Assembly (NCBI RefSeq): GCF_900176005.1
Contig: NZ_LT838272.1
Coordinates: forward strand, 2,189,587-2,253,586
Length of the DNA: 64,000 bases
From: Thermanaeromonas toyohensis ToBE
GTDB taxonomy: Bacteria; Bacillota; DSM-521; Neomoorellales; Neomoorellaceae
Reading direction: 5' to 3'
This document shows, in pieces, positions 8,792-19,052 of the stretch. The notes beneath the pieces were generated by a model, which searched no databases, had not been told where the DNA came from, and saw nothing but the letters and a program-made list of their open reading frames with translations. The position numbers were made by a program, and so were the translations under genes. Position 1 is the stretch's first letter, and each line of letters starts with the position of its first letter.

Positions 8792-10393
8792 CTACTTCCA
8801 TTTGGCCTTGAGTACGGAGTTAAAGAAGCCATAAAGAGCGTCCCCAGCAATAAAACCGGCAGCTAGAATGGTCATAGGAGTTTCCGCATCCTTGCCTACT
8901 AGCTTAAGGACCAAAATGCGAATGATGATGCCAGCCAGGACAGCGTAACCTGCTAGGGGATTAAGAATTAGAAGACCTGTGGCTAGCATTATACCCAACT
9001 GCCTTTCGGAACCCCCCAAGGCTTGTATCAAAGCTCCGGGGATGGCCCATAATACTAGGTTTTTTACGATAGTAGCATCAACCCCTGCCTTAATGGTGGC
9101 CACATAAACCCGGTCCACAGGCGGGAACAGATCCTGGCGGAAATAAACATCGTGGAAGAAAGTAACCATTATCCAGGCTACGGCTAGCCCCACGAGACCG
9201 GCCAGAATTTGTTGCCAGCGCCCTTCCAGCTCAAATTGACGGTTGCGTCCCCCGCCCCTTAAGATCCAGCCTGCCTTTAGGTCGTAACCTGCGTCAGCAA
9301 AAGCCGGGCCACCAGAGGCGACAAATCCTACCAGAAGGGCCAGGGCAGGCGCCGGGAACCCGAAAGCAATGCCTAAGACAAGGAAGATAAGGGCTGTGGC
9401 AAAAGCAGGAAACCACCCAGCATGCATAGCCGAAAGTCCAACAATAAATTCGGCCAAGATACAGGAAACTGCACCAAAAACTGCCCAAAACAGAAGTTGC
9501 CAGGCCGGCATTTCCGCATATAGGCCACCCACCATGGCTAAAATAAGGGCCGCAGCTATATAAAGGCCAAAACCGCGAAGTAAGCCCCTAGTAACTTCCT
9601 TTTCGTCTCTTGTGTAATCGCTAGAGGAAAGAGCGTCAGCAGATTCCGAGGCACCCTTTCTCCCTTTAAGGAGTATAGCGATTATCTGAATACCAGCCAC
9701 CAAGCCGGCACCGATCATCATTCCATGCGGAATGTAAAGCTTATTAATATCCAGACCAAAAAGAACCTTAGAATAACCCCTAAGTAGTAGGCCTACTCCA
9801 AACATGGCCAGGGCCCAAACATTGCCGATAAAAGCTACGCCAAGGGCAGACATGGAAACCTTAAAATATGACCCAATAATACCGATGATAGTACCCAATA
9901 CCAGAAATTTGGCCCTTTTACCACCTTCATCGCCAGCATAGATGGCTTCGGCTGCAGCCACCCCCGGTGGCCAGGCTGCTTTTCCTGGAAAAACGCGGGA
10001 ATCGAAGAACCAGTAAAGCATAGCCAGGTCAATAAGCATACCCATAGTCGCGCCGATAAGCATAGGAATAACTAAGTCCGGCCGACCTAAAAGGTAGGGA
10101 ATACCGATAGGGAGAAGCAAAGAATTTGCCGCCCCAAAGGTAGCGCTAGAAATATTCGACTGGACGAGGTTCTGGCGGTGAATGGAACGATATTTAGCAA
10201 ACCACTGCCCGGGAATGCGAGAAAGAGCAATAGCCACCAGTACACCGATAATGGAGGTGTTGGGAGTTACCCCAAGGGTTGTAAGTATCTGCAGCCCAAT
10301 GATAGCTCCAATGATAGAAAGAATAATATTAACAATAAGGACCGCAGGTTCGAAGGCTTTGGGATGTGCTTCTTCTAGAAAATTTTTATCCAT
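8792..10393 (-). CDS. OPT-like oligopeptide transporter family membrane protein
   Basis: A 533-residue polytopic membrane protein of the OPT/YSL-like superfamily. About 13-14 hydrophobic segments are visible, including AVLIVNIILSIIGAIIGL near the N-terminus and conserved-looking intramembrane turns such as IPGQWFAKY and GMMIGAGLVAG. I chose the ATG at 10393 because AGGAGGA lies eight bases upstream; the longer ORF has no such site. OPT proteins import peptides or metal chelates. As the only transporter in the cluster it probably brings in the substrate that the neighbouring enzymes break down. Confidence 0.78.
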   Translation of the reverse strand: MDKNFLEEAHPKAFEPAVLIVNIILSIIGAIIGLQILTTLGVTPNTSIIGVLVAIALSRIPGQWFAKYRSIHRQNLVQSNISSATFGAANSLLLPIGIPYLLGRPDLVIPMLIGATMGMLIDLAMLYWFFDSRVFPGKAAWPPGVAAAEAIYAGDEGGKRAKFLVLGTIIGIIGSYFKVSMSALGVAFIGNVWALAMFGVGLLLRGYSKVLFGLDINKLYIPHGMMIGAGLVAGIQIIAILLKGRKGASESADALSSSDYTRDEKEVTRGLLRGFGLYIAAALILAMVGGLYAEMPAWQLLFWAVFGAVSCILAEFIVGLSAMHAGWFPAFATALIFLVLGIAFGFPAPALALLVGFVASGGPAFADAGYDLKAGWILRGGGRNRQFELEGRWQQILAGLVGLAVAWIMVTFFHDVYFRQDLFPPVDRVYVATIKAGVDATIVKNLVLWAIPGALIQALGGSERQLGIMLATGLLILNPLAGYAVLAGIIIRILVLKLVGKDAETPMTILAAGFIAGDALYGFFNSVLKAKWK

Positions 10394-10415
10394 AGAATCA
10401 TTCCTCCTTTTACCA

Positions 10416-11051
10416 TTATTTTTGCAAAGCATACCACGCCATAAGTCCCCCAGCCTCAACAGCATCGACAACTTTTACAGCCAAATGTCTTCTTATTTCC
10501 CTAGCCAGCCCAATGGTAGAATACCCCGTGCAGGCCAGGACAATGACATCTGCTCCTCCTTGTACTAGCCTTTCGGCTGCCTTCATAGCTTTCTCTTTAC
10601 CGGCAGGGTTCATAAGATCGGTAGTATTTTCTATGCCCTCAGGTTTAGCTTCAGCAACTAAACGCTGGCCAAGAATCGAGGTTAAAGCGAGGGGAGTAGT
10701 CTCGGTAAGGTTCAGTACACCGATGTTGTTCCCGAGGGCCAAGGCCACGGCGGCTGCCGCCGAACCCGCACCAATAACAGGAACTCTACACTCCGCCCTC
10801 ACCTCCTTCAAAGCAGGATCGGCAGCGCAACTTATAAATATTGCCTTAGCCCCTTCGCTCTCTGCTTGGCGGGCTAGGCGCACTATCTTGGGTACCGCTA
10901 TTTTCTCGGTTTCCTCGTTATAAATACCCTTGGGCTGGTCGGGAATGCAGTAACTCCTCGTGGGAAGCCCGAATTTCTCGGTGATTATACGCCCGTGGGC
11001 ATGAAGAATATTTTCATCGTTTATAGTGAGCACACGAATGACCGCCAGCAC
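10416..11051 (-). CDS. Aspartate/glutamate/hydantoin racemase family protein
   Basis: A 211-residue cofactor-independent racemase-type protein. The two catalytic cysteines are visible in IFISCAADPAL and VIVLACTGYSTIG, and the second motif is typical of the hydantoin racemase branch. The start is taken as the GTG at 11051 because GGGAGG lies eight bases upstream; a longer ORF would run 46 bases into the pucR-like gene. Its position between a PucR-type regulator and a transporter suggests racemisation of an imported chiral compound such as a 5-substituted hydantoin. Confidence 0.75.
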   Translation of the reverse strand: MLAVIRVLTINDENILHAHGRIITEKFGLPTRSYCIPDQPKGIYNEETEKIAVPKIVRLARQAESEGAKAIFISCAADPALKEVRAECRVPVIGAGSAAAAVALALGNNIGVLNLTETTPLALTSILGQRLVAEAKPEGIENTTDLMNPAGKEKAMKAAERLVQGGADVIVLACTGYSTIGLAREIRRHLAVKVVDAVEAGGLMAWYALQK

Positions 11052-11167
11052 ACTTAAAGCCTCCCTAACGAAAACTCCTTGGTCCAAATAATAAAAAGAA
11101 AACCGCCAACCTTCTACGGCCAAGCGGCATAAAAAAACGGGTTGTAATTTGTACAACCTGTACAAAA

Positions 11168-12838
11168 TCATTGACCAGCTCTTACCAAAACCCGGGCCTT
11201 TAAAGCCAGCCAAAGAGAAAGTCTTTCATCCGGCGACTTGAGATCGCGCCCGAGAATTTCCTCAATACGTTTTAAACGATAACGTAAGGTGTTGCGATGA
11301 ATATAAAGCTTCTCTGCTGTAGCCAGCACATTCCCCTGGCACTCGAGGTAGACCCGTAGAGTTTCTAGAAGCATCTCGCGATTTTTAACCTCTGGGCGGT
11401 CCAGCGGCCCAAGGACCGACTGGCAAAACCTTTCCAGGGCTTCACCTGACTGCCCTAAAACGGAATAAATTTCTACATCCTCCCAAAAAGCAATCGTACC
11501 TTTACCCTTGAGGCGCCGTGCAAGGCGAATAGCATTTCTTGCCTCCTGATACCTGACCCCGATTTCCATGGGCTCCGCAGCTATGGAACTTATACCAATA
11601 GAGACAGTTACACCTTTTAGTTCCTGGGCAATCTTTCCTTGGATACTTAAAGCCACCTCTTGTAGCTCTCTACGGAACTTTACCCAATTATCTCTTTTAT
11701 AGGGTTCCTTTCCAGTAACCGGCAAAATGGCTACAACGCTATCGCTACGCTGTACCGTCAAGGCTCGCCGGTCGAAGGCCATAAGACAAGAATTCACTAT
11801 CCGATGAAAATTTCGTTTTAGCCTTTCAGCGCTTATTTCATATTCAACTGGGGATCTAGATTTAAATAGATAGTCAGCAAAATTATCAATATCTATGGCC
11901 ATGATAACTTTAGGTTCTTCCAGGCAAATGCCTAGAGCCTCAGCCCGGCTTATGGCCAATTCGCGATGACGGAATGCCCCCGCTATTAGGTCTTCCAAAA
12001 AGTCCCGGCGGAGACTCCTCTGCGCTTCCGCAACAGCCTCTTCCTTTACCATTTGGAGAGCAGTTACTGTTACTGCGTGCTCCAGAGCAATATAGTTTAA
12101 TTCGCTTAAGGGAGTCTGCATATCTACCAGTATATATCCATAGCGCCGCCCCCTGACCTCCACGGGAGTAGCAAAGTACCGTTGCCGGGTTCCCTTGTGC
12201 CAAACAGCAACTTCTATACCTTTAGGAGACAAGCTAACCTGCCTGGCTGCTTCAGGTGACAACTGGAATGGCTCTGAGGAGGGTCCTTTACCAGCCTCAG
12301 CCAGAGGCTTCAATTCCTCATTACAGATAACTACTTCTCGTTCTATTAGTGCTGCTAGAGCCTGAGCTACGGCCTGAAGGTTGCTTGCTTCCAAAGCCAC
12401 CTGCGTAAGTTTACGGTGAACCTTTTCGGAGTACTCAAGGTGCTTCGATTGCTCAAAGATTATGGCCGCCATTACCGGATGAGTAATGTCAATAAATGGT
12501 ACGTCATTAGGCACGCTTATAAGGGGAAGCTGTAGCCGGTCGGCCAGCCGGCACATTTCCTCTGGAATAGTGCCTATAAACCGCCCAAACTTGATAGCTA
12601 AGGCCGCCCCCTCTACCCGCGCCAGTTCTTGCAGGAGATTTAACTGGGCTTGTAGATCATTTTGGATCGCATAACACGTGGTAACAAGGAGCTCGTTGGG
12701 CCTGAGCCACCCCCGGGGGTCAGGCACCTCAAGGATATCCACGTATTTGATTACACGGTCTAGGCCTGCCTTACCAGCTACCAAAGTAGCCCTTTGCAAT
12801 CCTCCCAATTTTAAAGCTTCTCTAACTGTTATTCCCAT
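11168..12838 (-). CDS. PucR-family transcriptional regulator
   Basis: A 556-residue regulator. It has an N-terminal PucR domain (ITVREALKLGG through VDILEVPDPRGWLRPNELL, about 1-125), a central GGDEF-like/GAF-like sensing region and a C-terminal PucR helix-turn-helix (AEKLYIHRNTLRYRLKRIEE, about 505-525). PucR proteins activate purine, allantoin or amino acid utilisation genes in response to pathway compounds. Encoded inside the cluster it probably controls. The ATG at 12838 with GTGGAG nine bases upstream is preferred over a GTG 15 bases earlier. Confidence 0.85.
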   Translation of the reverse strand: MGITVREALKLGGLQRATLVAGKAGLDRVIKYVDILEVPDPRGWLRPNELLVTTCYAIQNDLQAQLNLLQELARVEGAALAIKFGRFIGTIPEEMCRLADRLQLPLISVPNDVPFIDITHPVMAAIIFEQSKHLEYSEKVHRKLTQVALEASNLQAVAQALAALIEREVVICNEELKPLAEAGKGPSSEPFQLSPEAARQVSLSPKGIEVAVWHKGTRQRYFATPVEVRGRRYGYILVDMQTPLSELNYIALEHAVTVTALQMVKEEAVAEAQRSLRRDFLEDLIAGAFRHRELAISRAEALGICLEEPKVIMAIDIDNFADYLFKSRSPVEYEISAERLKRNFHRIVNSCLMAFDRRALTVQRSDSVVAILPVTGKEPYKRDNWVKFRRELQEVALSIQGKIAQELKGVTVSIGISSIAAEPMEIGVRYQEARNAIRLARRLKGKGTIAFWEDVEIYSVLGQSGEALERFCQSVLGPLDRPEVKNREMLLETLRVYLECQGNVLATAEKLYIHRNTLRYRLKRIEEILGRDLKSPDERLSLWLALKARVLVRAGQ

Positions 12839-12903
12839 TTGCTTCCACTCCACATTTTGGGAGTAATCCGGACCTCTAACGGCTGCTCAACGTCAAGTTT
12901 GCC

Positions 12904-14256
12904 TCAGTTGGTCAAGCCTTGGACAGGAGGCGGGATCCGACCTTTTCGCCGGACAAACTTGTCAGAGGAAAACGGGTGTACCGGGAGTATAGGACAACCA
13001 CCTAAAAGTCCTCCGAAATTTACATAATCTCCCACTTGTTTCCCCGGTACAGGTATAATCCTCACAGCGGTAGTCTTATTGTTGATGACACCGATGGCTA
13101 CCTCATCTGCTATAATAGCAGCCAGGGTCTCCGCACTGGTGTCGCCTGGAACTGCGATCATATCTAAGCCTACCGAGCAGACGCTGGTCATAGCTTCTAG
13201 CTTATCCAGGGAAACAGCACCCTCACTTGCCGCCCTAGCCATACCAGCGTCTTCACTGACAGAAATAAACGTTCCGGACAACCCACCTGCATACGTAGAA
13301 GCCATAAGTCCTCCCTTTTTAATTGCATCGTTTAACAAGGCCAAGGCGGCTGTAGTCCCGTGAGTGCCACACCGTTCCAAGCCCATGGCTTCCAAGATCT
13401 CCGCAACACTGTCTCCTGGTGAAGGACTGGATGCTAGGGATAAGTCAACGATTCCAAAAGGCACCCCTAAACGTTCAGCCACCACTCGACCTACTACTTC
13501 CGCCAGCCGCGTGATTTGAAAGGCTGTTTTCTTAAGTATTTCTACTAATTCCCCGAAATCCGCTTCGCCTGCCTGGGACACTGCCCTCCTAATTACTCCT
13601 GCTCCCGCTACTCCTACATTAATCGTACATTCCGGTTCCCCTACCCCATGGAGCGCCCCAGCCATGAAGGGATTATCCTCGGGCACATTGCTGAAAACTA
13701 CTAACTTAGTGCAGCCTAAACCCTCCTGTTCCGCCGTAAGGGTAGCGGTTTCTTTAATTATTTTACCCATTAAGTATACAGCATCCATGTTAATCCCGGT
13801 TTTAGTGGAAGCTACATTTACTGAGGCGCAAACCTTTTCTGTGGTAGCCAAAGCCTCAGGGATAGAATGGAGCAGGATCTCGTCTCCATGGGTAAAGCCT
13901 TTGTGTACTAAAGCGGAAAACCCCCCTATAAAATCAACTCCTACCGCTGTCGCCGCTCTATCCAGGGTGTGCGCATATTTTACATAATTTTCCTCACGGG
14001 AAGATTGGGCAACAAAGGCAATAGGAGTAACCGAAATGCGTTTTTGGGCAATGGGAAGGCCATATTCTTGTCCAACTCTCTCCACCTCATCCACTAACCT
14101 ACTGGCATAGCGCGTAATCTTATCATAAATCTTCTTTCGGGCCAGCTGGGGGTCGGAGTCGATGCAGTCCCATAGGCTTATTCCCATAGTGATAGTACGA
14201 ATAGTAGGATTGACTTCCTGGGGTATTTTGAAAGCCTCCCGAACGTCGCTGAGCAT
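12904..14256 (-). CDS. PFL-like DUF711 family protein (UPF0210)
   Basis: A 450-residue protein of the DUF711/UPF0210 family, distantly related to pyruvate formate-lyase-type barrels, function unknown. Typical blocks are [15 protein letters not shown] near the N-terminus, ISVTPIAFV, and [19 protein letters not shown]. The ATG at 14256 is favoured (GGGGGTG about six bases upstream) although an ATG 15 bases earlier is possible. It is the first gene of the putative catabolic cluster but begins only 53 bases after metX, without an obvious terminator, so it may be partly read through from the met genes. Confidence 0.8.
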   Translation of the reverse strand: MLSDVREAFKIPQEVNPTIRTITMGISLWDCIDSDPQLARKKIYDKITRYASRLVDEVERVGQEYGLPIAQKRISVTPIAFVAQSSREENYVKYAHTLDRAATAVGVDFIGGFSALVHKGFTHGDEILLHSIPEALATTEKVCASVNVASTKTGINMDAVYLMGKIIKETATLTAEQEGLGCTKLVVFSNVPEDNPFMAGALHGVGEPECTINVGVAGAGVIRRAVSQAGEADFGELVEILKKTAFQITRLAEVVGRVVAERLGVPFGIVDLSLASSPSPGDSVAEILEAMGLERCGTHGTTAALALLNDAIKKGGLMASTYAGGLSGTFISVSEDAGMARAASEGAVSLDKLEAMTSVCSVGLDMIAVPGDTSAETLAAIIADEVAIGVINNKTTAVRIIPVPGKQVGDYVNFGGLLGGCPILPVHPFSSDKFVRRKGRIPPPVQGLTN

Positions 14257-14309
14257 AGACTTCACCCCCATTTTCGCAGTGATATCTTAAACCTTCTCCC
14301 CTGAAACCT

Positions 14310-15434
14310 TTAGGGCCCCATCTCCTTTAAAAACTCAGCTACCATCATCCCTAACTTAGTGAATTCGATAAGAAAGGCGTCGTGACCATAGGGGGATACA
14401 AGCTCCTTATATATGGCCCGTCCCCCGGTTTTGTTTATTATTTCCGCAATCTCCTTTACTTGGTAAGGAGGGTATAATATATCGCTGGAGATACCTATCA
14501 CCAGGCAGGGACATATGATCCGGCTCAAAGCTTCTTCATAGGAGCTAAAGCCCCTGCCCACATCATGCAGATCCATGGCTTTGGTAAGGTAAAGGTAGCA
14601 GTTAGCATCAAAGCGCTCTACCAGCTTACGTCCTTGATAGTAAAGATAGTTTTCCACTTCAAAACGGCTCTCCAGCCGGAAAAAGTCTTCCGGCTGCCCG
14701 TTCATAACCCGCCCGAATTTAAAGGACCACGACTCATCGCTTTTGTAAGTAATGGTACCGATCATGCGGGCTAAGGCTAAGCCCCGTTCCGGCCCCGGGG
14801 TACCGTAATAATCCCCGCCGCGCCAGGCCGGATCCATATAGATGGCTTCCCGCTGTACTGTATTAAAGGCTATATTCATGGCCGAGGTACGGCCCGGTGC
14901 CGCAATGACTATAAGGGAAGAAAGAAGCTCCGGGTACAGCACTCCCCATTCCAGGGCCTGCATCCCACCTAAAGACCCGCCGATGGCGGTGACCAGCCGT
15001 TTAACTCCGAGTTCCTCAAGTAGCACCCTTTGTACTCTAACCATGTCCCGGACGGTGATTACAGGAAAGTCCAAGCCGTAGGGTTTTCCAGTGGATGGGT
15101 TGGGGGAAGAAGGGCCTGTGGTCCCATAGCAACTCCCCAACACGTTAGAACATATAACGAAATAGCGATCGGTGTCTAGGGGACGGCCAGGCCCCACCAT
15201 AGGGTCCCACCAACCGGGCTTCCTTTCATCTGCCCTATGCCATCCAGCAGCATGGGCGCTGCCTGTAAGGGCATGGAGGATAAGGATAGCGTTATCCCCC
15301 GAAGAATTTAGTCGTCCGTAAGTTTCATAGGCCACAGTGATGGGACCCAGTTTCTCCCCGCATTCTAGGACAAACTCATGGGGCGGGCTAGCGAAGGTAT
15401 GATACTGTGTCTTAACTATCCCTACATCTCCCAC
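14310..15434 (-). CDS. metX: Homoserine O-acetyltransferase
   Basis: Acetylates homoserine for methionine synthesis. The 374-residue alpha/beta-hydrolase has the nucleophile elbow AIGGSLGGMQALEWG (Ser in GGSLGG), the NVLGSCYGTTGPSSPNP block that is diagnostic of MetX, and the C-terminal catalytic Asp/His (SDILYPPYQ, SPYGHDAFL). The start is set at the GTG 15434 with AGGGA seven bases upstream; a TTG 21 bases earlier has no clear ribosome-binding site. It follows metY by 51 bases and is covered by the same SAM riboswitch. Confidence 0.93.
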   Translation of the reverse strand: MGDVGIVKTQYHTFASPPHEFVLECGEKLGPITVAYETYGRLNSSGDNAILILHALTGSAHAAGWHRADERKPGWWDPMVGPGRPLDTDRYFVICSNVLGSCYGTTGPSSPNPSTGKPYGLDFPVITVRDMVRVQRVLLEELGVKRLVTAIGGSLGGMQALEWGVLYPELLSSLIVIAAPGRTSAMNIAFNTVQREAIYMDPAWRGGDYYGTPGPERGLALARMIGTITYKSDESWSFKFGRVMNGQPEDFFRLESRFEVENYLYYQGRKLVERFDANCYLYLTKAMDLHDVGRGFSSYEEALSRIICPCLVIGISSDILYPPYQVKEIAEIINKTGGRAIYKELVSPYGHDAFLIEFTKLGMMVAEFLKEMGP

Positions 15435-15485
15435 TGCTTCTTCCCTCTTTGACAACTATTTCTTTATCACTCTGAGCTTTCAAGG

Positions 15486-16985
<1,500 letters not shown>

Positions 16986-17089
16986 CAGCGCCGGTATTCC
17001 GTTGTGTAAGTCTGGTACCTACTATACCCTTTTATTTAACATTTGTCAAGGACGAAAAGGGCGCGGTCCAGGAACTTGTGCCGGACGAC

Positions 17090-17119
17090 TTGATTTATAA
17101 CGCAAATAAGTGATACACT
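17090..17119 (+). promoter_or_regulatory. Candidate promoter for the VapBC-like pair
   Basis: TTGATT (17090-17095), 18 bases, then TACACT (17114-17119), ending 22 bases before the proposed GTG start. Confidence 0.4.
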
Positions 17120-17141
17120 TAGTTACGTGGAGGTGGAGCAT

Positions 17142-17381
17142 GTGGACTACCAGAATGTTACCCTTTCCCTACCTAAGGAAGTGCTGCGCCGGGCAAAACA
17201 TATCGCTATTGAGCGGGGGACCTCGCTCTCCGGTCTTCTCACCCAGTTACTCGAGGACCTCACGCGCAGGGAAGACGAGTACCGCAAGGCAAAGGAGTGC
17301 CACCTGGCCATGCTGGACGAGTTTGACCTGGCGACGAAGGGAAACATCACGTGGACCAGGAGCGATCTCTATGAGCGGTAA
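17142..17381 (+). CDS. VapB-like antitoxin (ribbon-helix-helix type)
   Basis: A 79-residue protein starting at GTG 17142 (then DYQNVTLSLPKEVLRRAKHI), with GGAGG eight bases upstream. The beta strand NVTLSLP followed by two helices (KEVLRRAKHIAIERG, SLSGLLTQLLEDL) is the DNA-binding fold of a CopG/MetJ-like antitoxin. The charged tail probably wraps the toxin. It overlaps the PIN toxin by 11 bases in the usual antitoxin-toxin order and likely autorepresses the pair. Confidence 0.75.
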   Translation: MDYQNVTLSLPKEVLRRAKHIAIERGTSLSGLLTQLLEDLTRREDEYRKAKECHLAMLDEFDLATKGNITWTRSDLYER

Positions 17382-17805
17382 AAATAGCGAGCGGCAATTT
17401 GTGGATACCAACGTGCTGGTTTATGCCCACGATACCTCAGCCGGGGAAAAGCACGCCCGGGCTAAAGCGCTGGTCACCGAACTCTGGCAATCGGGCAACG
17501 GCTGCCTCAGCGTGCAGGTATTGCAGGAGTTCTACGTGACGGTAACCCAAAAAGTCCGGAAGCCGCTTTCGCCGGAAACGGCATCACGGATCATTGAATA
17601 TCTATCGAACTGGCGCGTGCACACGCCGGATGCCGATGACGTGCTGGAGGCCATCAGGATTCACCAGCGGTACGCTATATCATTTTGGGACGCGATGATT
17701 ATTCGTAGCGCTGAGGCACTGGATTGCAGAGTGGTCTGGTCTGAAGACCTGAACCCCGGGCAGTATTATGGCGAAGTGAAGGTCGTAAATCCCTTTTCTT
17801 GTTAA
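17371..17805 (+). CDS. PIN-domain ribonuclease toxin (VapC-like)
   Basis: A 144-residue PIN-domain protein. The acidic metal-binding residues are visible: FVDTNVLVYAHD (first Asp), LQEFY (Glu) and FWDAMIIRSAEALDC then WSEDLN (last Asp pair). Such toxins cleave tRNA or other RNA when free of antitoxin. The ATG lies inside the antitoxin gene. The pair seems intact, unlike the neighbouring HEPN/MNT pair. Confidence 0.85.
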   Translation: MSGKNSERQFVDTNVLVYAHDTSAGEKHARAKALVTELWQSGNGCLSVQVLQEFYVTVTQKVRKPLSPETASRIIEYLSNWRVHTPDADDVLEAIRIHQRYAISFWDAMIIRSAEALDCRVVWSEDLNPGQYYGEVKVVNPFSC

Positions 17806-17809
17806 GAAA

Positions 17810-17930
17810 TCATCTTCTATCCTGCCGCCTGCGCACTCCGCCCTCCAGGAGCGGCAGCGCCCGGATAACTGCGGCAGCGAGTTCCTCCCAGGTAACCGAG
17901 TCGTCCGGTCGGAACGTTCCTGTTCCGTCA
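17810..17930 (-). pseudogene. S-layer homology (SLH) domain fragment
   Basis: On the minus strand, the frame beginning near 17929 reads DGTGTFRPDDSVTWEELAAA followed by VIRALPLLEGG and stops at TGA 17810-17812. This matches an SLH repeat (usual form DGTFRPD-x-x-VTRAELAALLVRAL). There is no start codon; the segment continues directly from the truncated DUF86 gene, in a different frame. It is therefore a remnant of a cell-surface protein gene joined to toxin DNA. Confidence 0.6.
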
Positions 17931-18075
17931 TTACCTCAAGCCGCCTAATAACCGCTTCCTGGAGCATTATGTCTTCAAAGAAACGCTCTTTCGTTACGCC
18001 TCTGATCCAGTCCGAAATTAGCCTGGCACTCTCCAGGATATGGCTTAGTCGGACCCTGTCTCCTTCCACCTTCAT
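17931..18075 (-). pseudogene. Truncated HEPN (DUF86/HepT-like) toxin gene
   Basis: Starts with VRLSHILESARLISDWIRGV and IMLQEAVIRRLEVMTEQ, the first two helices of a DUF86/HepT ribonuclease. The reading frame then diverges from the family after about residue 50 and lacks the RX4-6H catalytic motif (R-x-x-x-x-H-x-Y). The ATG overlaps the stop of the MNT gene upstream (ATGA), the normal arrangement. The 3' part has been replaced by SLH-domain DNA, so the toxin is probably dead. Confidence 0.7.
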
Positions 18076-18359
18076 AGAATCGCTCTTCTCTCACGCAACA
18101 CTTTTTCCCGGAAGTACGGAGATAAAGATGCTTCTGTCACCACGTCCACATCCTTCTGCAGAGCCTCCCTAAGCTCGTTTATCAGCTTTGCATGGGTAAG
18201 AAGGGATTTTCTCGCGCCCGGAGCATATTCAATCAGGATATCTATGTCGCTGTCCTCACCCTGCTTTCCTTTCGCGTAAGAACCAAAAACAAACGCTTTC
18301 GCTACGCCGTGCCGCTGCAGAATCGGGACCGCTATTTCTCTTATTTTCTCCATATCCAT
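18072..18359 (-). CDS. MNT-type nucleotidyltransferase antitoxin
   Basis: A 95-residue minimal nucleotidyltransferase (MntA-like). The motif GSYAKGKQGEDSDIDIL supplies the GSX10DXD signature, and DVDVVTEASL provides the third Asp. In HepT-MntA pairs this protein AMPylates and silences the HEPN toxin. The ATG at 18359 has GGGGGG a few bases upstream; the ATG 42 bases earlier lacks a site. The partner toxin downstream is truncated, leaving this antitoxin as an orphan. Confidence 0.8.
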   Translation of the reverse strand: MDMEKIREIAVPILQRHGVAKAFVFGSYAKGKQGEDSDIDILIEYAPGARKSLLTHAKLINELREALQKDVDVVTEASLSPYFREKVLRERRAIL

Positions 18360-18518
18360 TGTAGTCCCCCCGAAAAACATTATATCCTGGAAAACAAACA
18401 ATTTCCAGTCCCCGCGATCACTCAGTTAAAATATTACCGAAGAGGTAGTGGCTCACTCACGGCGAAATCTTGACCTGTGGGATGTGCTATTTAGCCCGGC
18501 ACCTTTTTAGGCACCTCT

Positions 18519-18752
18519 CTAATGCAGGTGAAGGGATCTAATTTCTTGGAGTAATTTTTCTCCATCTCTAATGTGTTCTTGCAAATGCCTGATACGACTC
18601 GGATCAGCATTTATTTGTTGCAGCTCTTCCAGTTCCAAACGATGTGCGGCCAGAGAGCCTTCTACTTCCCGGTACATTTCCATGGCCCGCTCGAACGTTA
18701 GGCCCTCTTTTATCTCTTCTTCAAAGCGACGTTTAATACTGGAACAACTCAT
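18519..18752 (-). CDS. Small coiled-coil protein of unknown function
   Basis: A 77-residue, strongly helical protein with heptad-like patterning (FERAMEMYREVEGSLAAHRL and LEELQQINADPSRIRHLQEH). Cys at position 3. A strong ribosome-binding region GGGGGGAAG lies just before the ATG, which favours a real gene. No membrane segment or known domain recognised. It sits downstream of spoIVA and may be sporulation-related, but nothing in the sequence shows this. Confidence 0.5.
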   Translation of the reverse strand: MSCSSIKRRFEEEIKEGLTFERAMEMYREVEGSLAAHRLELEELQQINADPSRIRHLQEHIRDGEKLLQEIRSLHLH

Positions 18753-18764
18753 TTACTTCCCCCC

Positions 18765-19016
18765 TTAGGGTTTGTTATCCATTTTCATGTTGCTCCATTC
18801 CGTAGAAAATAATACACCTCGTTCTGGCTTTTTAGGCCGCAAGGCACATTGCTTTGAGGGGTTGCCTTCAATGCGAAGCGGCCCGGAAAACCAGGCCGCT
18901 CCAAGAAGCTCGCTTAGTTTTTTGATTTTTTTCTTCCAGCTCCAGGTACCCCGAAGCGCCGTACTTTCCCTTTTTTCCTTTAGAGATCTAATGAGGCCGG
19001 ACCATCTCCACTTCAT
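18765..19016 (-). CDS. Doubtful small ORF
   Basis: An 83-residue reading frame rich in Lys, Trp and Arg (for example KWRWSGLIRSLKEKRE). It ends 12 bases before the 77-residue gene. The middle encodes a GC-rich hairpin (GCGGCC...GGCCGC near 18888-18902), so the ORF may be incidental to a structured region. No family recognised. Confidence 0.2.
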   Translation of the reverse strand: MKWRWSGLIRSLKEKRESTALRGTWSWKKKIKKLSELLGAAWFSGPLRIEGNPSKQCALRPKKPERGVLFSTEWSNMKMDNKP

Positions 19017-19052
19017 CTCCGCTTCTTCTCCGCTTTTTGAACATATGTGTTA

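Noticed and set aside
17110-17805. A 231-residue plus-strand ORF starting before the PIN toxin
   Set aside because: Only its C-terminal 144 residues are the toxin; the first part is the antitoxin gene read in the wrong frame. The toxin has its own ATG at 17371.
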